Source of the DNA: Acidobacteriaceae bacterium
GTDB lineage: Bacteria; Acidobacteriota; Terriglobia; Terriglobales; Acidobacteriaceae
DNA length: 48,186 bases
Direction: 5' to 3'
Assembly: GCA_003134815.1 (NCBI GenBank)
Contig: PLCO01000020.1
Span: 1 to 48,186 of the forward strand
Position numbers and translations under genes: made by a program. This document shows, one piece after another, positions 17,587-26,948 of this stretch (within the stretch, counting starts at the first letter, position 1; every line of letters begins with the position of its first letter). The notes beneath the pieces are model-generated. The model made no database searches. It worked only from the letters and a program-made list of their open reading frames with translations, and had not been told where the DNA came from.

Positions 17587-17616
17587 TTGCCCGAGCTTCG
17601 TGCGCCAAGATAGTAT
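17587..17616 (+). promoter_or_regulatory. Candidate promoter of sucCD
   Basis: TTGCCC and TAGTAT with an 18-bp spacer, about 98 bp upstream of sucC in the trpD-sucC divergent region. Four of six matches in each box. Confidence 0.35.
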
Positions 17617-17713
17617 GGACCTGCAAGTTGAATCGTAGTCTCGGCCATGCATCCGATGGCTTCTGCGCTGAATCTCCCTCAACTGACACCAGCCTGGCGG
17701 AATCAATCTAACG

Positions 17714-18889
17714 ATGAAAATTCACGAGTATCAAGCAAAGGGAATCCTGGCGAAGTATGGCGTCGCCGTGCCCAAAGGCGAGGAAGCAGCCAACTTTGAA
17801 GAAGCCGCGGAGGTGGCGCGCAAGCTGTTCACCGAGGGCGCTCCGGGCGTGGTGGTAAAGGCGCAGATTCACGCTGGAGGCCGCGGCAAAGGCGGCGGCG
17901 TAAAAGTGGCCAAGTCACGCGAAGACGCCGAACTGCACAGCAAAAACATTCTGGGCATGACGCTGGTGACGCACCAGACAGGGCCGCAGGGGCAAAAGGT
18001 GCAGCGGCTGCTGATCGAAGAGACCGCGGCGATTGAGCGCGAGCTTTATCTCGGCATTGTGCTTGACCGGAACGAGGGCAAGCTGGTGTTTATGGCGTCG
18101 CAGGCCGGCGGCATGGAGATTGAGGAGGTTGCCGCGAAGACTCCCGAGGCGATCTTCAAGGAGACGATCGATCCGGCGATTGGTTTTGGCGCGTGGCAAG
18201 CACGGAAGCTGGCCTTCGCGCTGGGGCTGAAGCCGACGCAGATCAATCCGGCAGTTACTTTTTTCCAGAGCCTCTACAAAGCTTTCATTGAGGCGGATGC
18301 GTCGCTAATCGAGATTAATCCATTCATCACGACGACCGACGGCGAGCTGTTCGCTCTCGACGCAAAGATCACATTCGACGATAATGCGCTGTTTCGGCAC
18401 CCCGATATCAAGGCGTTGCGCGATGTGGCCGAAGAGGACCCGCTGGAAGTTGAGGCGAGCAAATATGCGCTGAACTACATCAAGCTTGACGGCACCATTG
18501 CCTGCATGGTGAACGGCGCGGGCCTGGCGATGGCAACGATGGACATTATTCAATACGCAGGCGGAAGCCCAGCGAACTTTCTGGATGTGGGCGGCGGCGC
18601 AACGCAGGAGCAGATTGAGCATGCCTTCGAGATTCTGCTCTCCGACAAGAACGTGAAAGCAATCTTCATCAATATCTTTGGAGGCATTCTACGCGTGGAC
18701 CGGCTGGCGACGGGCGTGGTTGCGGCTGCGCGCAATCTCGACGTGAAGGTGCCTATTGTGCTGAGGCTCGAAGGCACGAATGTTGAAGAGGGGCGCAAGA
18801 TTCTGAAGGAATCGGGATTGAACTTCCAGGTGGGCGCAACGATGAAGGAAGCGGCGGAGATGGTTGTGGCCGCGGCAGCGGGAGCATAG
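17714..18889 (+). CDS. sucC: Succinate-CoA ligase (ADP-forming), beta subunit
   Basis: 391 aa. ATP-grasp domain starting [22 protein letters not shown], with the nucleotide-binding stretch [22 protein letters not shown]; metal-binding SLIEINPF; then the C-terminal ligase domain ([33 protein letters not shown]..., [17 protein letters not shown]). Converts succinyl-CoA to succinate with ATP formation in the TCA cycle. Two bases before sucD, with which it forms the enzyme. Confidence 0.97.
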   Translation: MKIHEYQAKGILAKYGVAVPKGEEAANFEEAAEVARKLFTEGAPGVVVKAQIHAGGRGKGGGVKVAKSREDAELHSKNILGMTLVTHQTGPQGQKVQRLLIEETAAIERELYLGIVLDRNEGKLVFMASQAGGMEIEEVAAKTPEAIFKETIDPAIGFGAWQARKLAFALGLKPTQINPAVTFFQSLYKAFIEADASLIEINPFITTTDGELFALDAKITFDDNALFRHPDIKALRDVAEEDPLEVEASKYALNYIKLDGTIACMVNGAGLAMATMDIIQYAGGSPANFLDVGGGATQEQIEHAFEILLSDKNVKAIFINIFGGILRVDRLATGVVAAARNLDVKVPIVLRLEGTNVEEGRKILKESGLNFQVGATMKEAAEMVVAAAAGA

Positions 18890-18891
18890 CG

Positions 18892-19767
18892 ATGTCAGTT
18901 TTAGTCGATAAGAATACGCGGCTGATTGTGCAGGGCATCACGGGCAAAGAAGGCACGTTCCACGCCAAAGGCTGCGCGGAGTACGGCACGAAAGTGGTTG
19001 GCGGGGTTACGCCGGGCAAAGGCGGGACGGTGCACGAGGGCTGGCCGGTGTTCAACACTGTGGCGGACGCAGTGGCGAAGACGGGCGCGAACGCGACCAT
19101 GATCTTTGTTCCTCCGCCGTTTGCTGCCGACGCGATTCTCGAGGCCGAGGACGCGGGGATTCCGCTGATCGTGTGCATCACCGAGGGGATTCCGACGCTG
19201 GACATGGTGAAAGTGTGGGCCAAGCTGAAGACGTCGAAGTCGCGGCTGATTGGGCCGAATTGTCCGGGCGTGATTTCGCCGGGCAAGGCGAAGATCGGAA
19301 TCATGCCGGGACGGATTCACAAGGAAGGATCGATTGGGATTGTCTCGCGATCGGGCACGCTGACTTACGAAGCGGTGCATCAGCTCACGCAGCGCGGGAT
19401 CGGGCAGTCGACGGCGATCGGCATTGGCGGCGATCCGATTATTGGGACGACGCATATCGACGCGCTGCGACTGCTGAATGATGATCCAGAGACTGAAGCG
19501 ATCATCATGATTGGCGAAATCGGCGGATCGGCGGAGGAAGCTGCGGCGGAGTTTGTGAAGAAGCACGTGAAGAAGCCTGTGGTCGGTTTCATCGCCGGGC
19601 AGACAGCGCCTCCGGGACGGCGGATGGGTCACGCGGGCGCGATCATCAGCGGCGGCCAGGGAACAGCGGCCGACAAGATGAAGGCCATGACCGCAGCGGG
19701 GATCCATGTGGTAGTTTCGCCGGCGGAGATTGGCGCCACGCTGGCCAGGGTGATTCACAAGCAGTGA
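18892..19767 (+). CDS. sucD: Succinate-CoA ligase, alpha subunit
   Basis: 291 aa. N-terminal CoA-binding Rossmann domain ([36 protein letters not shown]), and the ligase domain with the phosphohistidine loop [14 protein letters not shown]. Length is standard. Starts two bases after sucC. Its stop codon overlaps the first unit of a heptamer array. Confidence 0.97.
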   Translation: MSVLVDKNTRLIVQGITGKEGTFHAKGCAEYGTKVVGGVTPGKGGTVHEGWPVFNTVADAVAKTGANATMIFVPPPFAADAILEAEDAGIPLIVCITEGIPTLDMVKVWAKLKTSKSRLIGPNCPGVISPGKAKIGIMPGRIHKEGSIGIVSRSGTLTYEAVHQLTQRGIGQSTAIGIGGDPIIGTTHIDALRLLNDDPETEAIIMIGEIGGSAEEAAAEFVKKHVKKPVVGFIAGQTAPPGRRMGHAGAIISGGQGTAADKMKAMTAAGIHVVVSPAEIGATLARVIHKQ

Positions 19768-19819
19768 TTAGTGGTTAGTGATTAGTGGTTAGTGGCTAGT
19801 GGCTAGTGGCTAGTGATTG
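19764..19819. repeat. Heptanucleotide tandem array, 8 copies of GTGRYTA
   Basis: Eight uninterrupted 7-bp units: GTGATTA and GTGGTTA alternating twice, then GTGGCTA three times, then GTGATTG. The first unit contains the sucD stop codon (TGA 19765-19767). Confidence 0.95.
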
Positions 19820-20471
19820 CGGCAGTTGCTTGGCCAGCGGTGAAGTTTCAGGGATGTCGCCTGTTCAAAATGCCGGCCAAGTCGCTGGTCGAGTACCTGG
19901 GCTGCGCCGGCTGTTGACGCTTTGATAACTCCCCTCCCCCCTCTCCCCGATATGCCATACCTCGATATTTGGTAACAAAGAAGTTACGAGGCGTCTCATA
20001 CCTCGGCCATACCTCTTTCATACCTACTCATACCTCATGCCTTTTCCGGGCCGCATGGGTCGTTTTGGGGCCGAAAAGGGCTGTTTTGCGCACAAAAATC
20101 AACAAAAATCGCGAAAAATTGAAGTGGATTTTGGGGTGATTATGTTGATTATGAACGGGTTAAGTGCGATTTTGCGTCAATTTGAGTGGAAAATCACTCC
20201 TTCATTCATTTCGGAGCTCCGAAGGCAGTGGTTAGAGAGACAGGGATCAGGGGTCAGGGATCAGAGAGGCAAGGGTCAGGGATCAGAAAGGCAAGGACCA
20301 AGGCGCCAGGGGGAGCAATTTTGGTTTGGCCGTCGATTTGTGCTTTGGCGATCATGGTTTGAGTATGCGCCGAAGGGGCGAAATAATCGGCAAACTTCGG
20401 GCGGAGAAAATTCGGCGTGGAATCAGGGAGATGCGGGAGGTTGTAGGTGGCGGGGGGCTTGACAGGGGCCG
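19820..20471. other. Repeat-rich intergenic region
   Basis: About 650 bp with no gene I accept. It holds at least five CATACCTC/CATACCTA copies (about 19949-20037), an A/T-rich stretch with AAAAATC-type words (20095-20210) and the heptamer cluster at 20234-20299. A 141-codon frame from 20037 is made of these repeats and is rejected. Confidence 0.6.
20234..20299. repeat. Degenerate heptamer cluster (AGGGATC type)
   Basis: Nine units of 7-8 bp, including AGGGATC three times, AGGGGTC, AGAGAGG, AGAAAGG and CAAGGGTC. They share sequence with the array at 4167-4236. Confidence 0.8.
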
Positions 20472-20639
20472 TTAGTGCGCGGTTCGCCGCGAGCCGGACA
20501 CGAAGAACTCCTCGGGCGGAGGATCGATCTCGGCATCGAATCGCACGGCAGCTTGAATGAAGTACGCTCGTACCTCATTCAGGGGCTTGTGAGCTAAGAG
20601 CTTGAACTTCAGGAGATCCGATGGATTGAGGCGTAGCCA
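20472..20639 (-). pseudogene. Coding-like frame without a start, possible frameshifted gene
   Basis: A 55-codon minus-strand frame ending in TAA at 20472 reads LNPSDLLKFKLLAHKPLN, then EVRAYFIQAAVRFDAEIDPP, then EEFFVSGSRRTAH. This looks like natural protein sequence, but no start codon lies in frame. It overlaps the last 22 codons of the upstream gene in another frame, and that gene's tail (MATPQSIGSPEVQALSSQAPE) looks less protein-like. One indel near 20635 would give it the ATG at 20640. No family recognised. Confidence 0.4.
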
Positions 20640-21231
20640 TAGTCATGATCCCCAGTTCTTCACGAATTAGACCTTTAACGATCTCCAATCTCAAAACAAT
20701 ATCCTCGTGATGATTTGAGTAAGCTTCTTTTTTTTGATGTTGGAGAATATCGTTCGTTGCGGCTCGCAGCGCCTTTGATAACTCCATGAGCGCGAGCCGC
20801 GATTTAGTCGATACAACAAGCCCCGTGGCAAAGCTATCTCGCTCGAACTTGTCTGAGGACTCGTTCCACCGAGCAAGAGCCCTATTGAAGAGTTCAGCCT
20901 CGTGCAAGGAATTGCTGCGATTCTCAACTTTTGTGGCGATACGCATGACCGCTTGTTCGAAGTCGCTCGTTGTGCGCGCAAACTCGAGAAGAATGTCTCT
21001 CTTCATCTCCCACTGGCGCTGCTTGTTCCACACTTGGTCATCAATCTTAGCTTCGATCTCTTTTGTAGTCTGCCTCAGTTCTCTTGTCTGCTCCTTGAGA
21101 TCGTTAAAGTCCTCTTTTGTGGCAAGGTTCTCGCCTTTCCTCTTGAGGTACGAGCCAAGGTAGGCCCCGACGCCGGCAGAGAGAATCGTGAACAACCAAA
21201 ACCAGACCTGAGACAGTGTGGGTGCTGGCAT
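20575..21231 (-). CDS. Membrane-anchored coiled-coil hypothetical protein
   Basis: 218 aa. N-terminal transmembrane helix (LSQVWFWLFTILSAGVGAYLGSYL), then KRKGENLATKEDFNDLKEQTRELRQTTKEIEAKIDDQVWNKQRQWEMKRDILLEFA, a coiled-coil stem of a kind seen in many small accessory membrane proteins, and a further helical bundle (about 90-190). GC and codon use are lower than in neighbouring core genes. The last ~20 residues may be out of frame. Function unknown; near an HNH-type protein. Confidence 0.7.
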   Translation of the reverse strand: MPAPTLSQVWFWLFTILSAGVGAYLGSYLKRKGENLATKEDFNDLKEQTRELRQTTKEIEAKIDDQVWNKQRQWEMKRDILLEFARTTSDFEQAVMRIATKVENRSNSLHEAELFNRALARWNESSDKFERDSFATGLVVSTKSRLALMELSKALRAATNDILQHQKKEAYSNHHEDIVLRLEIVKGLIREELGIMTMATPQSIGSPEVQALSSQAPE

Positions 21232-21322
21232 GCCTTATCTCCCATCCCAATTTGCCGCTGACTGCACTATTAAGTGGCGCTTGCTTCAATTGATTTCCAG
21301 GTCAACGTTCTTATCCGAGCCT

Positions 21323-22078
21323 TCAAGATGTTGCGAGCTGACTATCACCCAGGTCAAACTCAGGAAGGATAACTGCGTAGATGACGAGTGTTCCCCACAC
21401 GATGATCTTGTACGTCACGGCATTTGGCTCGTCATGTGCGGCCGCACGGATCACGCTGAAGCCCGGCCCCAAATGGGTCGTGTTCGCGCTCGGACCTTGG
21501 AAGGCCCGCACCAGTTGGTCTGGAACCTCGTGCTCGTGCACGAAGTAGATTCCAACATCATAGGGCTTCTCAACGATTCGGCCCGCTAGGACGTACTCGC
21601 ACCCGCGTACCATTTTCTTGGCGACCTCTCGGAGCGGGTCTGCGGGGATTTCGATCTGTATCAGCTCCTCGTCCCGGAACCCAGGATGCGGCCCCAATCC
21701 CGGAAGCGTCGCGGTCCCGGCCTGATAGGGCCTAGTCGCGCCTATGATCTTGAGCTTCTGCGCACGCCTGTGCTTGGCCTCCTCTGGACTCAGGCCTTCC
21801 GCTCCGATTCCCATCGAGCGCATAGCTTTGGCAGATAATCCTGCGGCCTCTGCCAATCGGGGGTCCACACACAGTACAAGCCGGCTGAATACCTCTTTCT
21901 CCTTGCGGCCCAGCTCATTGTTGCAGATGCCGCAGCTCGGGACCGTCCATCGCTGTGTCTCTACTGCCGTCGTCTCGGGGTACCAAGACTTCGGGAACAC
22001 GTGGTCACGCGTCTCTTCTGCCAGCGGTTGTCCGCAGTGAACGCATCGTGTTGGGTCTCGTTCCTGCATCAAGTTCAT
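21323..22078 (-). CDS. HNH endonuclease-like protein
   Basis: 251 aa from ATG 22078 (MNLMQERDPTRC); the frame is open to 22105. N-terminal HNH zinc module: C12xxC15, then DHVFPKSW (D25-H26), then C49xxC52-N53-N54. The rest (about 70-251) is a C-terminal domain I do not recognise. HNH proteins with this layout cut or bind DNA in restriction, mobile or phage settings; activity here is inferred. Same strand as the coiled-coil gene, 91 bp upstream of it. Confidence 0.7.
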   Translation of the reverse strand: MNLMQERDPTRCVHCGQPLAEETRDHVFPKSWYPETTAVETQRWTVPSCGICNNELGRKEKEVFSRLVLCVDPRLAEAAGLSAKAMRSMGIGAEGLSPEEAKHRRAQKLKIIGATRPYQAGTATLPGLGPHPGFRDEELIQIEIPADPLREVAKKMVRGCEYVLAGRIVEKPYDVGIYFVHEHEVPDQLVRAFQGPSANTTHLGPGFSVIRAAAHDEPNAVTYKIIVWGTLVIYAVILPEFDLGDSQLATS

Positions 22079-22151
22079 TCTCTTCTCAGATCGAGACCGT
22101 GGCAAGGATACGATCGGTGCGCCGGAGGGTCCTACGATTTCCGCTTGGCTG

Positions 22152-22206
22152 TGTTCTGCCGGGGCTTGACTCTGTTCTGCCGGGGCTTGACTCTGTTCTG
22201 CCGGGC
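22152..22206. repeat. 21-bp tandem repeat, 2.6 copies
   Basis: The unit starts TGTTCTGCCGG and ends GGCTTGACTC; two full copies (22152-22172, 22173-22193) plus a 13-bp partial. Each full unit carries TTGACT, a -35-like hexamer, and the array ends 17 bp before the mutarotase start. Confidence 0.9.
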
Positions 22207-22223
22207 AAGCAAAGATTGCCTGT

Positions 22224-23567
22224 ATGAATGTTGGATGGTCGAGGCTGCTGCGCGCGCATTTCTTTTTGGTCGATGTTTTGATTTGTGCCTTGGTGTTGCC
22301 GTCTGCTCTGGTGTTGCCAACTGGCGCGGCGGCCGAAGAGCCGTCTAAACAAGCGCCTGATCAGGCGCTTAAACAGCCGCTGATTGGTGGAATGCCGCCT
22401 CTGAGGCTGGAACGCAAGGCGACCAGTCAGGGCGCAAAGCGCGAGTTCACTTCGATCACTCTGCTGCCGGGGCGTGGGCTGAATACCTTTCAGATTACGG
22501 CGAATTTGCCGGGCAAGGGCGAGACGGAGCTGTTGCGGTCGCCTTCACTCGAGATGGCGGCGCAGAAGTTGAATGGGCAGGGGGACGATGCTTTTGGCAA
22601 TCTGAATCATTCGTTTGGCGGGGCGTTTCTGATCCCGTTTACGAGCCGCGCGGGTGGGGAACTCTCCGCGGACAAGAGCCTGGTGAACGTGGTGTGGCAT
22701 GGGAAGACGATTCACTTGCCGAACGATTATCTCGGCCACTACAGCGTGCATGGCCTGCTGAACATGATGAAGGCGGAGGACCTGCATGTGACCCATACGC
22801 GGGACGGGCAGACGCTAACTGCCGTGATTCATGCGGGGGACTTTAACGGATATTGGCTTTCAAAAACCGATGTGCATTTCAGAATCGCGCTGACGGGCGA
22901 TGCGGTGGATATTGAGGTGACGGCAACCAACGTGGGCGACGAACCGGAACCGATGGGGATGGGCTGGCATCCGTTTCTGCGCATCGTGAGCGGGGATCGC
23001 GCACAGGCACGCGTACACCTGCCGGCGGATTTGTATGGCGTGGTGGACACGATTGACGGCCGGCCAACGGGGGAGTTGAAGCCGGTGGAAGGAACGCCGA
23101 AGGATTATCGCTCGCCGCAGGGAGCGACGATGCCGGATGCCTCGACGTCGATTAACTTTTCGAAATTGACGCGGACTGGATTGGCGCGCAGCGGCGGGTT
23201 GGCCGGGACAGGCGGCAGTGGCGAGAGCGGCGTCAGTGGCGAGAGCGGCGTCAGTGGCGAGAGCGGAAAGAGTGGCGATAGCAGAGGGAGTATTGACGCG
23301 TGGCTCGCTGACCCGAAGGCGAACTATGCGATCCGCGTGCGCGGGCTGTCGCCGGAGATTCGCACTCTGCATTTGTGGTCGGCGAAGGGCGACACGTTTT
23401 GCGCGATCGAAGAACAGTACAACTATATGGACGCGTTTGGCGCGGAGTGGAAAGGCATGGACACTGGCATGGTGACGCTTGAGCCACATGAGTCCACGAG
23501 CTGGCATGTGAGGCTGGAACTGTTCGATCCGCCGCAAGTGCCAAGCGATGATTCCGTGGATAATTAG
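22224..23567 (+). CDS. Secreted aldose 1-epimerase (mutarotase) family protein
   Basis: 447 aa. N-terminal signal peptide (LLRAHFFLVDVLICALVLPSALVLPTGAAAEE). The galactose-mutarotase beta-sandwich spans about residues 60-440: SFGGAFLIPFTSR, NDYLGHYSVHGLL (His), VTATNVGDEPEPMGMGWHPFL (the catalytic-type His region) and CAIEEQYNYMDAFGAEW (Glu). Interconverts sugar anomers or binds sugars in the periplasm; substrate unknown. A loop at about 330-355 is built from 18-bp in-frame repeats (AGTGGCGAGAGCGGCGTC at 23217 and 23235, then two variants) giving GESGVS units. No Shine-Dalgarno is visible. Confidence 0.8.
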   Translation: MNVGWSRLLRAHFFLVDVLICALVLPSALVLPTGAAAEEPSKQAPDQALKQPLIGGMPPLRLERKATSQGAKREFTSITLLPGRGLNTFQITANLPGKGETELLRSPSLEMAAQKLNGQGDDAFGNLNHSFGGAFLIPFTSRAGGELSADKSLVNVVWHGKTIHLPNDYLGHYSVHGLLNMMKAEDLHVTHTRDGQTLTAVIHAGDFNGYWLSKTDVHFRIALTGDAVDIEVTATNVGDEPEPMGMGWHPFLRIVSGDRAQARVHLPADLYGVVDTIDGRPTGELKPVEGTPKDYRSPQGATMPDASTSINFSKLTRTGLARSGGLAGTGGSGESGVSGESGVSGESGKSGDSRGSIDAWLADPKANYAIRVRGLSPEIRTLHLWSAKGDTFCAIEEQYNYMDAFGAEWKGMDTGMVTLEPHESTSWHVRLELFDPPQVPSDDSVDN

Positions 23568-23755
23568 GGCGATGGAGTTTCGGCGCTCCGGCGAGGGTTA
23601 TCTGTGCTGGAATTGGCTCACCAGTCCTGCATTTGAAAAGACACGCATAGGGACAGCGCTGCGAATGGGGATTGGGCGAAGTTATTCGGTGTGGAAGGCG
23701 GTGCCGAAGATATGCAGTTGGCACTTTTGACGTGGAGCGGTTGATGCGTGGGGAG

Positions 23756-24163
23756 TCAGGCTGCTGTTGATTTGAAGCGGGTCGGCGTCGGCGCTCCCTG
23801 AAGCGAGACGAACCGCGCAGGCTGGCAGCAGGCTCGGCTCAGGCAGGCCAGGTCTGACTGCATTTGCCGGTCTAATTTGAAGGACTCGAGCGCAGCATCA
23901 AGCACGAGCGCAGATGCCGCATCGCGAGGGCGCTCCATGCGGTAGTGCATCCACTTGCCGTCTCTCCGCGCAGCGACTACTCCGGCGTTGCGCAGGTAAG
24001 CCAGATGGCGCGAAATCTTGGGCTGGCTCTGGCGCAGAATCTCAACCAGATAGCAGACACACACCTCGCGGCCCGCAATCAGATTGAGCAGACGCAGCCG
24101 TGTTCGGTCAGCAAGCGCTCGAAATAAAGGCGCCAGATCGGCCGGCTTGGCCCGGGAGTTCAT
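23756..24163 (-). CDS. arsR: ArsR-family arsenic-responsive repressor
   Basis: 135 aa from ATG 24163. Winged helix ([66 protein letters not shown]). The CVC in EVCVCYL at the alpha3 helix is the classical As(III) sensor; extra cysteines follow (CLSRACC). It is divergent from arsM-arsC-acr3. A TATTAT box lies only about six bases before the ATG and the GGAG is too close, so a leaderless transcript is possible. Confidence 0.92.
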   Translation of the reverse strand: MNSRAKPADLAPLFRALADRTRLRLLNLIAGREVCVCYLVEILRQSQPKISRHLAYLRNAGVVAARRDGKWMHYRMERPRDAASALVLDAALESFKLDRQMQSDLACLSRACCQPARFVSLQGAPTPTRFKSTAA

Positions 24164-24178
24164 GGCTCCATAATATAC

Positions 24179-24226
24179 GCATTGACAGATATGTCCAGCA
24201 GGGATATATTTGCATTGACGTATATG
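24179..24226. promoter_or_regulatory. Paired direct repeats, probable ArsR operator
   Basis: GCATTGACAGATATG (24179-24193) and GCATTGACGTATATG (24212-24226) differ at two bases and repeat with a 33-bp period, about three helical turns. They cover the -35 and the start region of the arsM promoter, so bound ArsR would block transcription. Confidence 0.6.
24182..24210 (+). promoter_or_regulatory. Sigma70 promoter of arsM-arsC-acr3
   Basis: TTGACA (24182-24187), 17-bp spacer, TATATT (24205-24210). Followed by GAGGAG at 24226-24231 and ATG 24238. One of the two best promoters in the window. Confidence 0.85.
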
Positions 24227-24237
24227 AGGAGACACAA

Positions 24238-25149
24238 ATGGACACCGCAAGCGAAGTGATCCCGAGTCAGGTGAAAGTGGAAGTGAAAAAGAAGTACGGC
24301 AGCGCCGCGCGTGCGATTACGCAGGATGGAAGCGTTGCCGCATGTTGCGATCCGGGGCTTCGCTGCTGCGACCCCATCACGGCCAATCTCTACAGCGCCG
24401 ATGAAAAGGGACAGATCCCCGAGAAGGCTGTCCTGGCCTCACTGGGCTGCGGCAATCCCTCGGCGCTGATCGAATTGAAGGCAGGCGAAGTGGTGCTCGA
24501 TCTCGGCTCGGGCGGCGGAATCGACGTGCTTCTCTCAGCACATCGCGTGGGGCCAACCGGCAAGGCGTATGGGCTTGACATGACCGACGACATGCTGGCT
24601 CTTGCCCGCGAGAATCAGCGCAAGGCTGGAGTTGAAAATGTTGAGTTCCTCAAAGGTGAAATCGAAAACATTCCGCTGGCCGGCGAATCTGTCGATGTGG
24701 TGATTTCGAATTGCGTGATCAACCTTTCAGCCGACAAGGACCGCGTGCTGCGCGAGGCATTTCGCGTGCTCAAGCCGGGCGGCCGCTTTGCCGTTTCCGA
24801 CATAGTGGTGCACGGCGAGGTGCCTGAGCAGGTGAGGCAGAGCATGCTGCTGTGGGTGGGCTGCGTGGCCGGCGCGCTGGAGGAGCAGGACTACCGGAAG
24901 CGCCTTGAAGCAGCGGGCTTCAGCAGCGTGGAAATTGAGCCGACTCGCGTGTACGACATTGAAGACGCGCGGCGGTTTCTTACCGGCTCTGGCGTGGATG
25001 TGGACGCAATCGCGCCGCAAACGCAGGGGAAATTCATGAGCGCGTTCATCAGGGCGACCAAGCCGGCCACCAAGCCGCAAGTGTCGGCGGACGGCTCCTG
25101 CTGCGGTTCGGGATGCTGCTCGAATGATTCCGCAACGGCGAAAGGCTGA
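24238..25149 (+). CDS. arsM: Arsenite methyltransferase
   Basis: 303 aa from ATG 24238, set by the GAGGAG seven bases upstream (the frame is open further up). SAM-binding motif [14 protein letters not shown] at 85-98. The three cysteines that bind As(III) in ArsM enzymes are present: C71 (SLGCGNP), C159 (ISNCVIN) and C209 (WVGCVAG). Cys pairs at the N terminus (CCDPGLRCC) and C terminus ([11 protein letters not shown]) add binding sites. Methylates arsenite to methylated species. First gene of the ars operon. Confidence 0.95.
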   Translation: MDTASEVIPSQVKVEVKKKYGSAARAITQDGSVAACCDPGLRCCDPITANLYSADEKGQIPEKAVLASLGCGNPSALIELKAGEVVLDLGSGGGIDVLLSAHRVGPTGKAYGLDMTDDMLALARENQRKAGVENVEFLKGEIENIPLAGESVDVVISNCVINLSADKDRVLREAFRVLKPGGRFAVSDIVVHGEVPEQVRQSMLLWVGCVAGALEEQDYRKRLEAAGFSSVEIEPTRVYDIEDARRFLTGSGVDVDAIAPQTQGKFMSAFIRATKPATKPQVSADGSCCGSGCCSNDSATAKG

Positions 25150-25156
25150 CCCCAGA

Positions 25157-25648
25157 ATGCCCGCTCACTACAATGTTCTGTTTCTCTGCACCGGCAATTC
25201 GGCGCGCTCCATTCTGGCAGAAGGCATCCTGAACCATAAGGGCGGCGGCGTGTTCACCGCGTACAGTGCGGGCAGCCATCCATCCGGTGCGGTGCGGCCC
25301 GAGGCGCTGAGGCAGCTTGAGTTGGCGCACATTTCGATCGCGGGCCTGCGCAGCAAATCGTGGGATGAGTTCGCGGGCGCGGATGCGCCGAAGATGGATT
25401 TTGTTTTCACGGTCTGCGACAACGCGGCGAAAGAAGTTTGCCCCTTCTGGCCGGGACAGCCGGTGACCGCGCATTGGGGAGTTGCCGATCCCGCCGCGGT
25501 AAAGGGAACGCAGGAAGAGATCGCGAGAGCGTTCCGCGACGCATTTTCCATCCTCGACCGGCGCATAAGCCTGTTCCTGGCTTTACCGCTCGGTGCGCTT
25601 GACCAACTCGCCATCAAGCGTGAAATGGATAGAATCGGCCGCTCGTAG
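25157..25648 (+). CDS. arsC: Arsenate reductase, low-molecular-weight phosphatase type
   Basis: 163 aa. P-loop C11-TGNSA-R17 near the N terminus, and the resolving cysteines C87 and C95 ([14 protein letters not shown]) that define thioredoxin-coupled ArsC. The [17 protein letters not shown] block is typical. Reduces arsenate to arsenite for Acr3 export. ATG 25157 lies seven bases after the arsM stop with AAAGG upstream. Confidence 0.93.
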   Translation: MPAHYNVLFLCTGNSARSILAEGILNHKGGGVFTAYSAGSHPSGAVRPEALRQLELAHISIAGLRSKSWDEFAGADAPKMDFVFTVCDNAAKEVCPFWPGQPVTAHWGVADPAAVKGTQEEIARAFRDAFSILDRRISLFLALPLGALDQLAIKREMDRIGRS

Positions 25649-25670
25649 CAGAGCTTGTGGAGGCCCGAAG

Positions 25671-26753
25671 TTGAAGAAGAGCCGTCTTTCGTTTCTGGAC
25701 CGTTACCTGACTGCGTGGATCTTCGGGGCCATGGCGGTAGGCGTCGCGCTGGGCTGGCTGGCCCCCGGAGTGGTGCCGTTTCTGAATCGCTTCAGCATTG
25801 GCACGACTTCGATTCCAATCGCGGCGGGGCTCATCCTCATGATGTATCCGCCGTTCACGCGGGTTCGCTTTGAGGAACTGCACGAGGTCTTCCGCAACAA
25901 GCGTGTGCTGGGGCTCTCTCTCTTGCAGAACTGGCTGATCGGACCGGTGCTTATGTTCGTGCTTGCCGTTGTGTTCCTGCGGAACTATCCCGAGTACATG
26001 GCCGGCCTGATCATGATCGGACTGGCGCGCTGTATTGCGATGGTGATCGTGTGGAACGAGCTTGCGAAGGGCGACACGCAGTACGCGGCGGGGCTGGTGG
26101 CGTTCAATTCGCTGTTCCAGGTTTTTTTCTATTCCGTCTATGCGTGGGTGTTCATCACGGTTCTGCCGGGCTGGTTTGGATTGCATGGCGCGGTGGTGAA
26201 AATTTCAATCGGCGAAATCGCACGAAGCGTGTTCGTCTATCTTGGTATTCCTTTCATTGCCGGATTTCTGACTCGCACCGTGCTGGTTCGCGCCAAGGGA
26301 CGCGAGTGGTACGACGGCAGCTTTGTTCCGCGGGTGAGCCCGCTGACGCTGGTAGCGCTGCTTTTCACTATCGTGGTGATGTTCTCGCTGAAGGGCGGCA
26401 CCATCGTGCGTCTGCCGCTGGACGTGCTAAGGATCGCAGTTCCGCTGCTGATCTACTTTGTCGTCATGTTTCTTGTGTCGTTCTATATGGGGCGGAAGCT
26501 AGGGGCCGATTATTCGAAGACGACGACGCTGGCATTCACAGCTGCCTCAAATAACTTCGAGCTGGCCATCGCGGTTGCGGTATCTGTTTTCGGCATCAAC
26601 TCGGGCGCCGCGTTTGCGGCTGTGATCGGACCTCTAGTCGAGGTTCCAGTGATGATTGCTCTGGTGAATCTGGCTTTGTATTTCCAGCGCCGGTACTTCA
26701 TTAACCCTTCGCCGGGCAACGCGGAAAGTGTCTGCGTCTCCCGCCCCCGGTAG
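25671..26753 (+). CDS. acr3: Arsenite efflux permease Acr3
   Basis: 360 aa, about ten transmembrane helices. Family motifs: [30 protein letters not shown], and [13 protein letters not shown] with the essential cysteine; also [21 protein letters not shown]. Exports As(OH)3 using the proton motive force. The start is TTG 25671: GGAGG lies seven bases upstream at 25659-25663 and the protein then begins [16 protein letters not shown], matching the family; upstream ATGs would overlap arsC. 22 bp after arsC. Confidence 0.95.
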   Translation: MKKSRLSFLDRYLTAWIFGAMAVGVALGWLAPGVVPFLNRFSIGTTSIPIAAGLILMMYPPFTRVRFEELHEVFRNKRVLGLSLLQNWLIGPVLMFVLAVVFLRNYPEYMAGLIMIGLARCIAMVIVWNELAKGDTQYAAGLVAFNSLFQVFFYSVYAWVFITVLPGWFGLHGAVVKISIGEIARSVFVYLGIPFIAGFLTRTVLVRAKGREWYDGSFVPRVSPLTLVALLFTIVVMFSLKGGTIVRLPLDVLRIAVPLLIYFVVMFLVSFYMGRKLGADYSKTTTLAFTAASNNFELAIAVAVSVFGINSGAAFAAVIGPLVEVPVMIALVNLALYFQRRYFINPSPGNAESVCVSRPR

Positions 26754-26796
26754 GCCGGCGGGCACGATGAGGAATGATCATTTGATCTTGCTTGCC

Positions 26797-26937
26797 ATCC
26801 CACCCTTCCGCAAAAAAGAGCGGAAGGATGGGGCACCCATTTTTTGTGGTGGGTTGAGGGAGGCGGGTAAAGGATTGTGCGATCCCCGCTCCCCAGATGC
26901 GAGGGACCGGGGGCACCCATGATTGTGGTGGGTTGAG
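26797..26937. repeat. Dispersed palindromic repeat (TCCCACCCTT/GGATGGGGCA type) with a duplicated tail
   Basis: Hairpin arms CCTTCCGC/GCGGAAGG (26804-26827), extended outward by CCCA/TGGG across one mismatch, followed by GGGGCACCCAT-TTTTTG-TGGTGGG-TTGAG (26830-26858). The tail recurs at 26910-26937 with GATTG in place of the T-run. Related copies lie at 27661-27710 and 34998-35059. It fills the gap between convergent acr3 and ccmB and may act as a bidirectional terminator. Confidence 0.85.
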
Positions 26938-26948
26938 AGCGCGAGAAG

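Noticed and set aside
20037..20462. 141-codon plus-strand frame
   Set aside because: Its sequence is made of CATACCTC-type and AGGGATC-type repeats and an A/T-rich tract; no protein-like segment.
26804..26845. Classical Rho-independent terminator after acr3
   Set aside because: The hairpin belongs to a dispersed repeat family, and the T-run is 12 bp beyond the stem; termination may occur but cannot be read from it.
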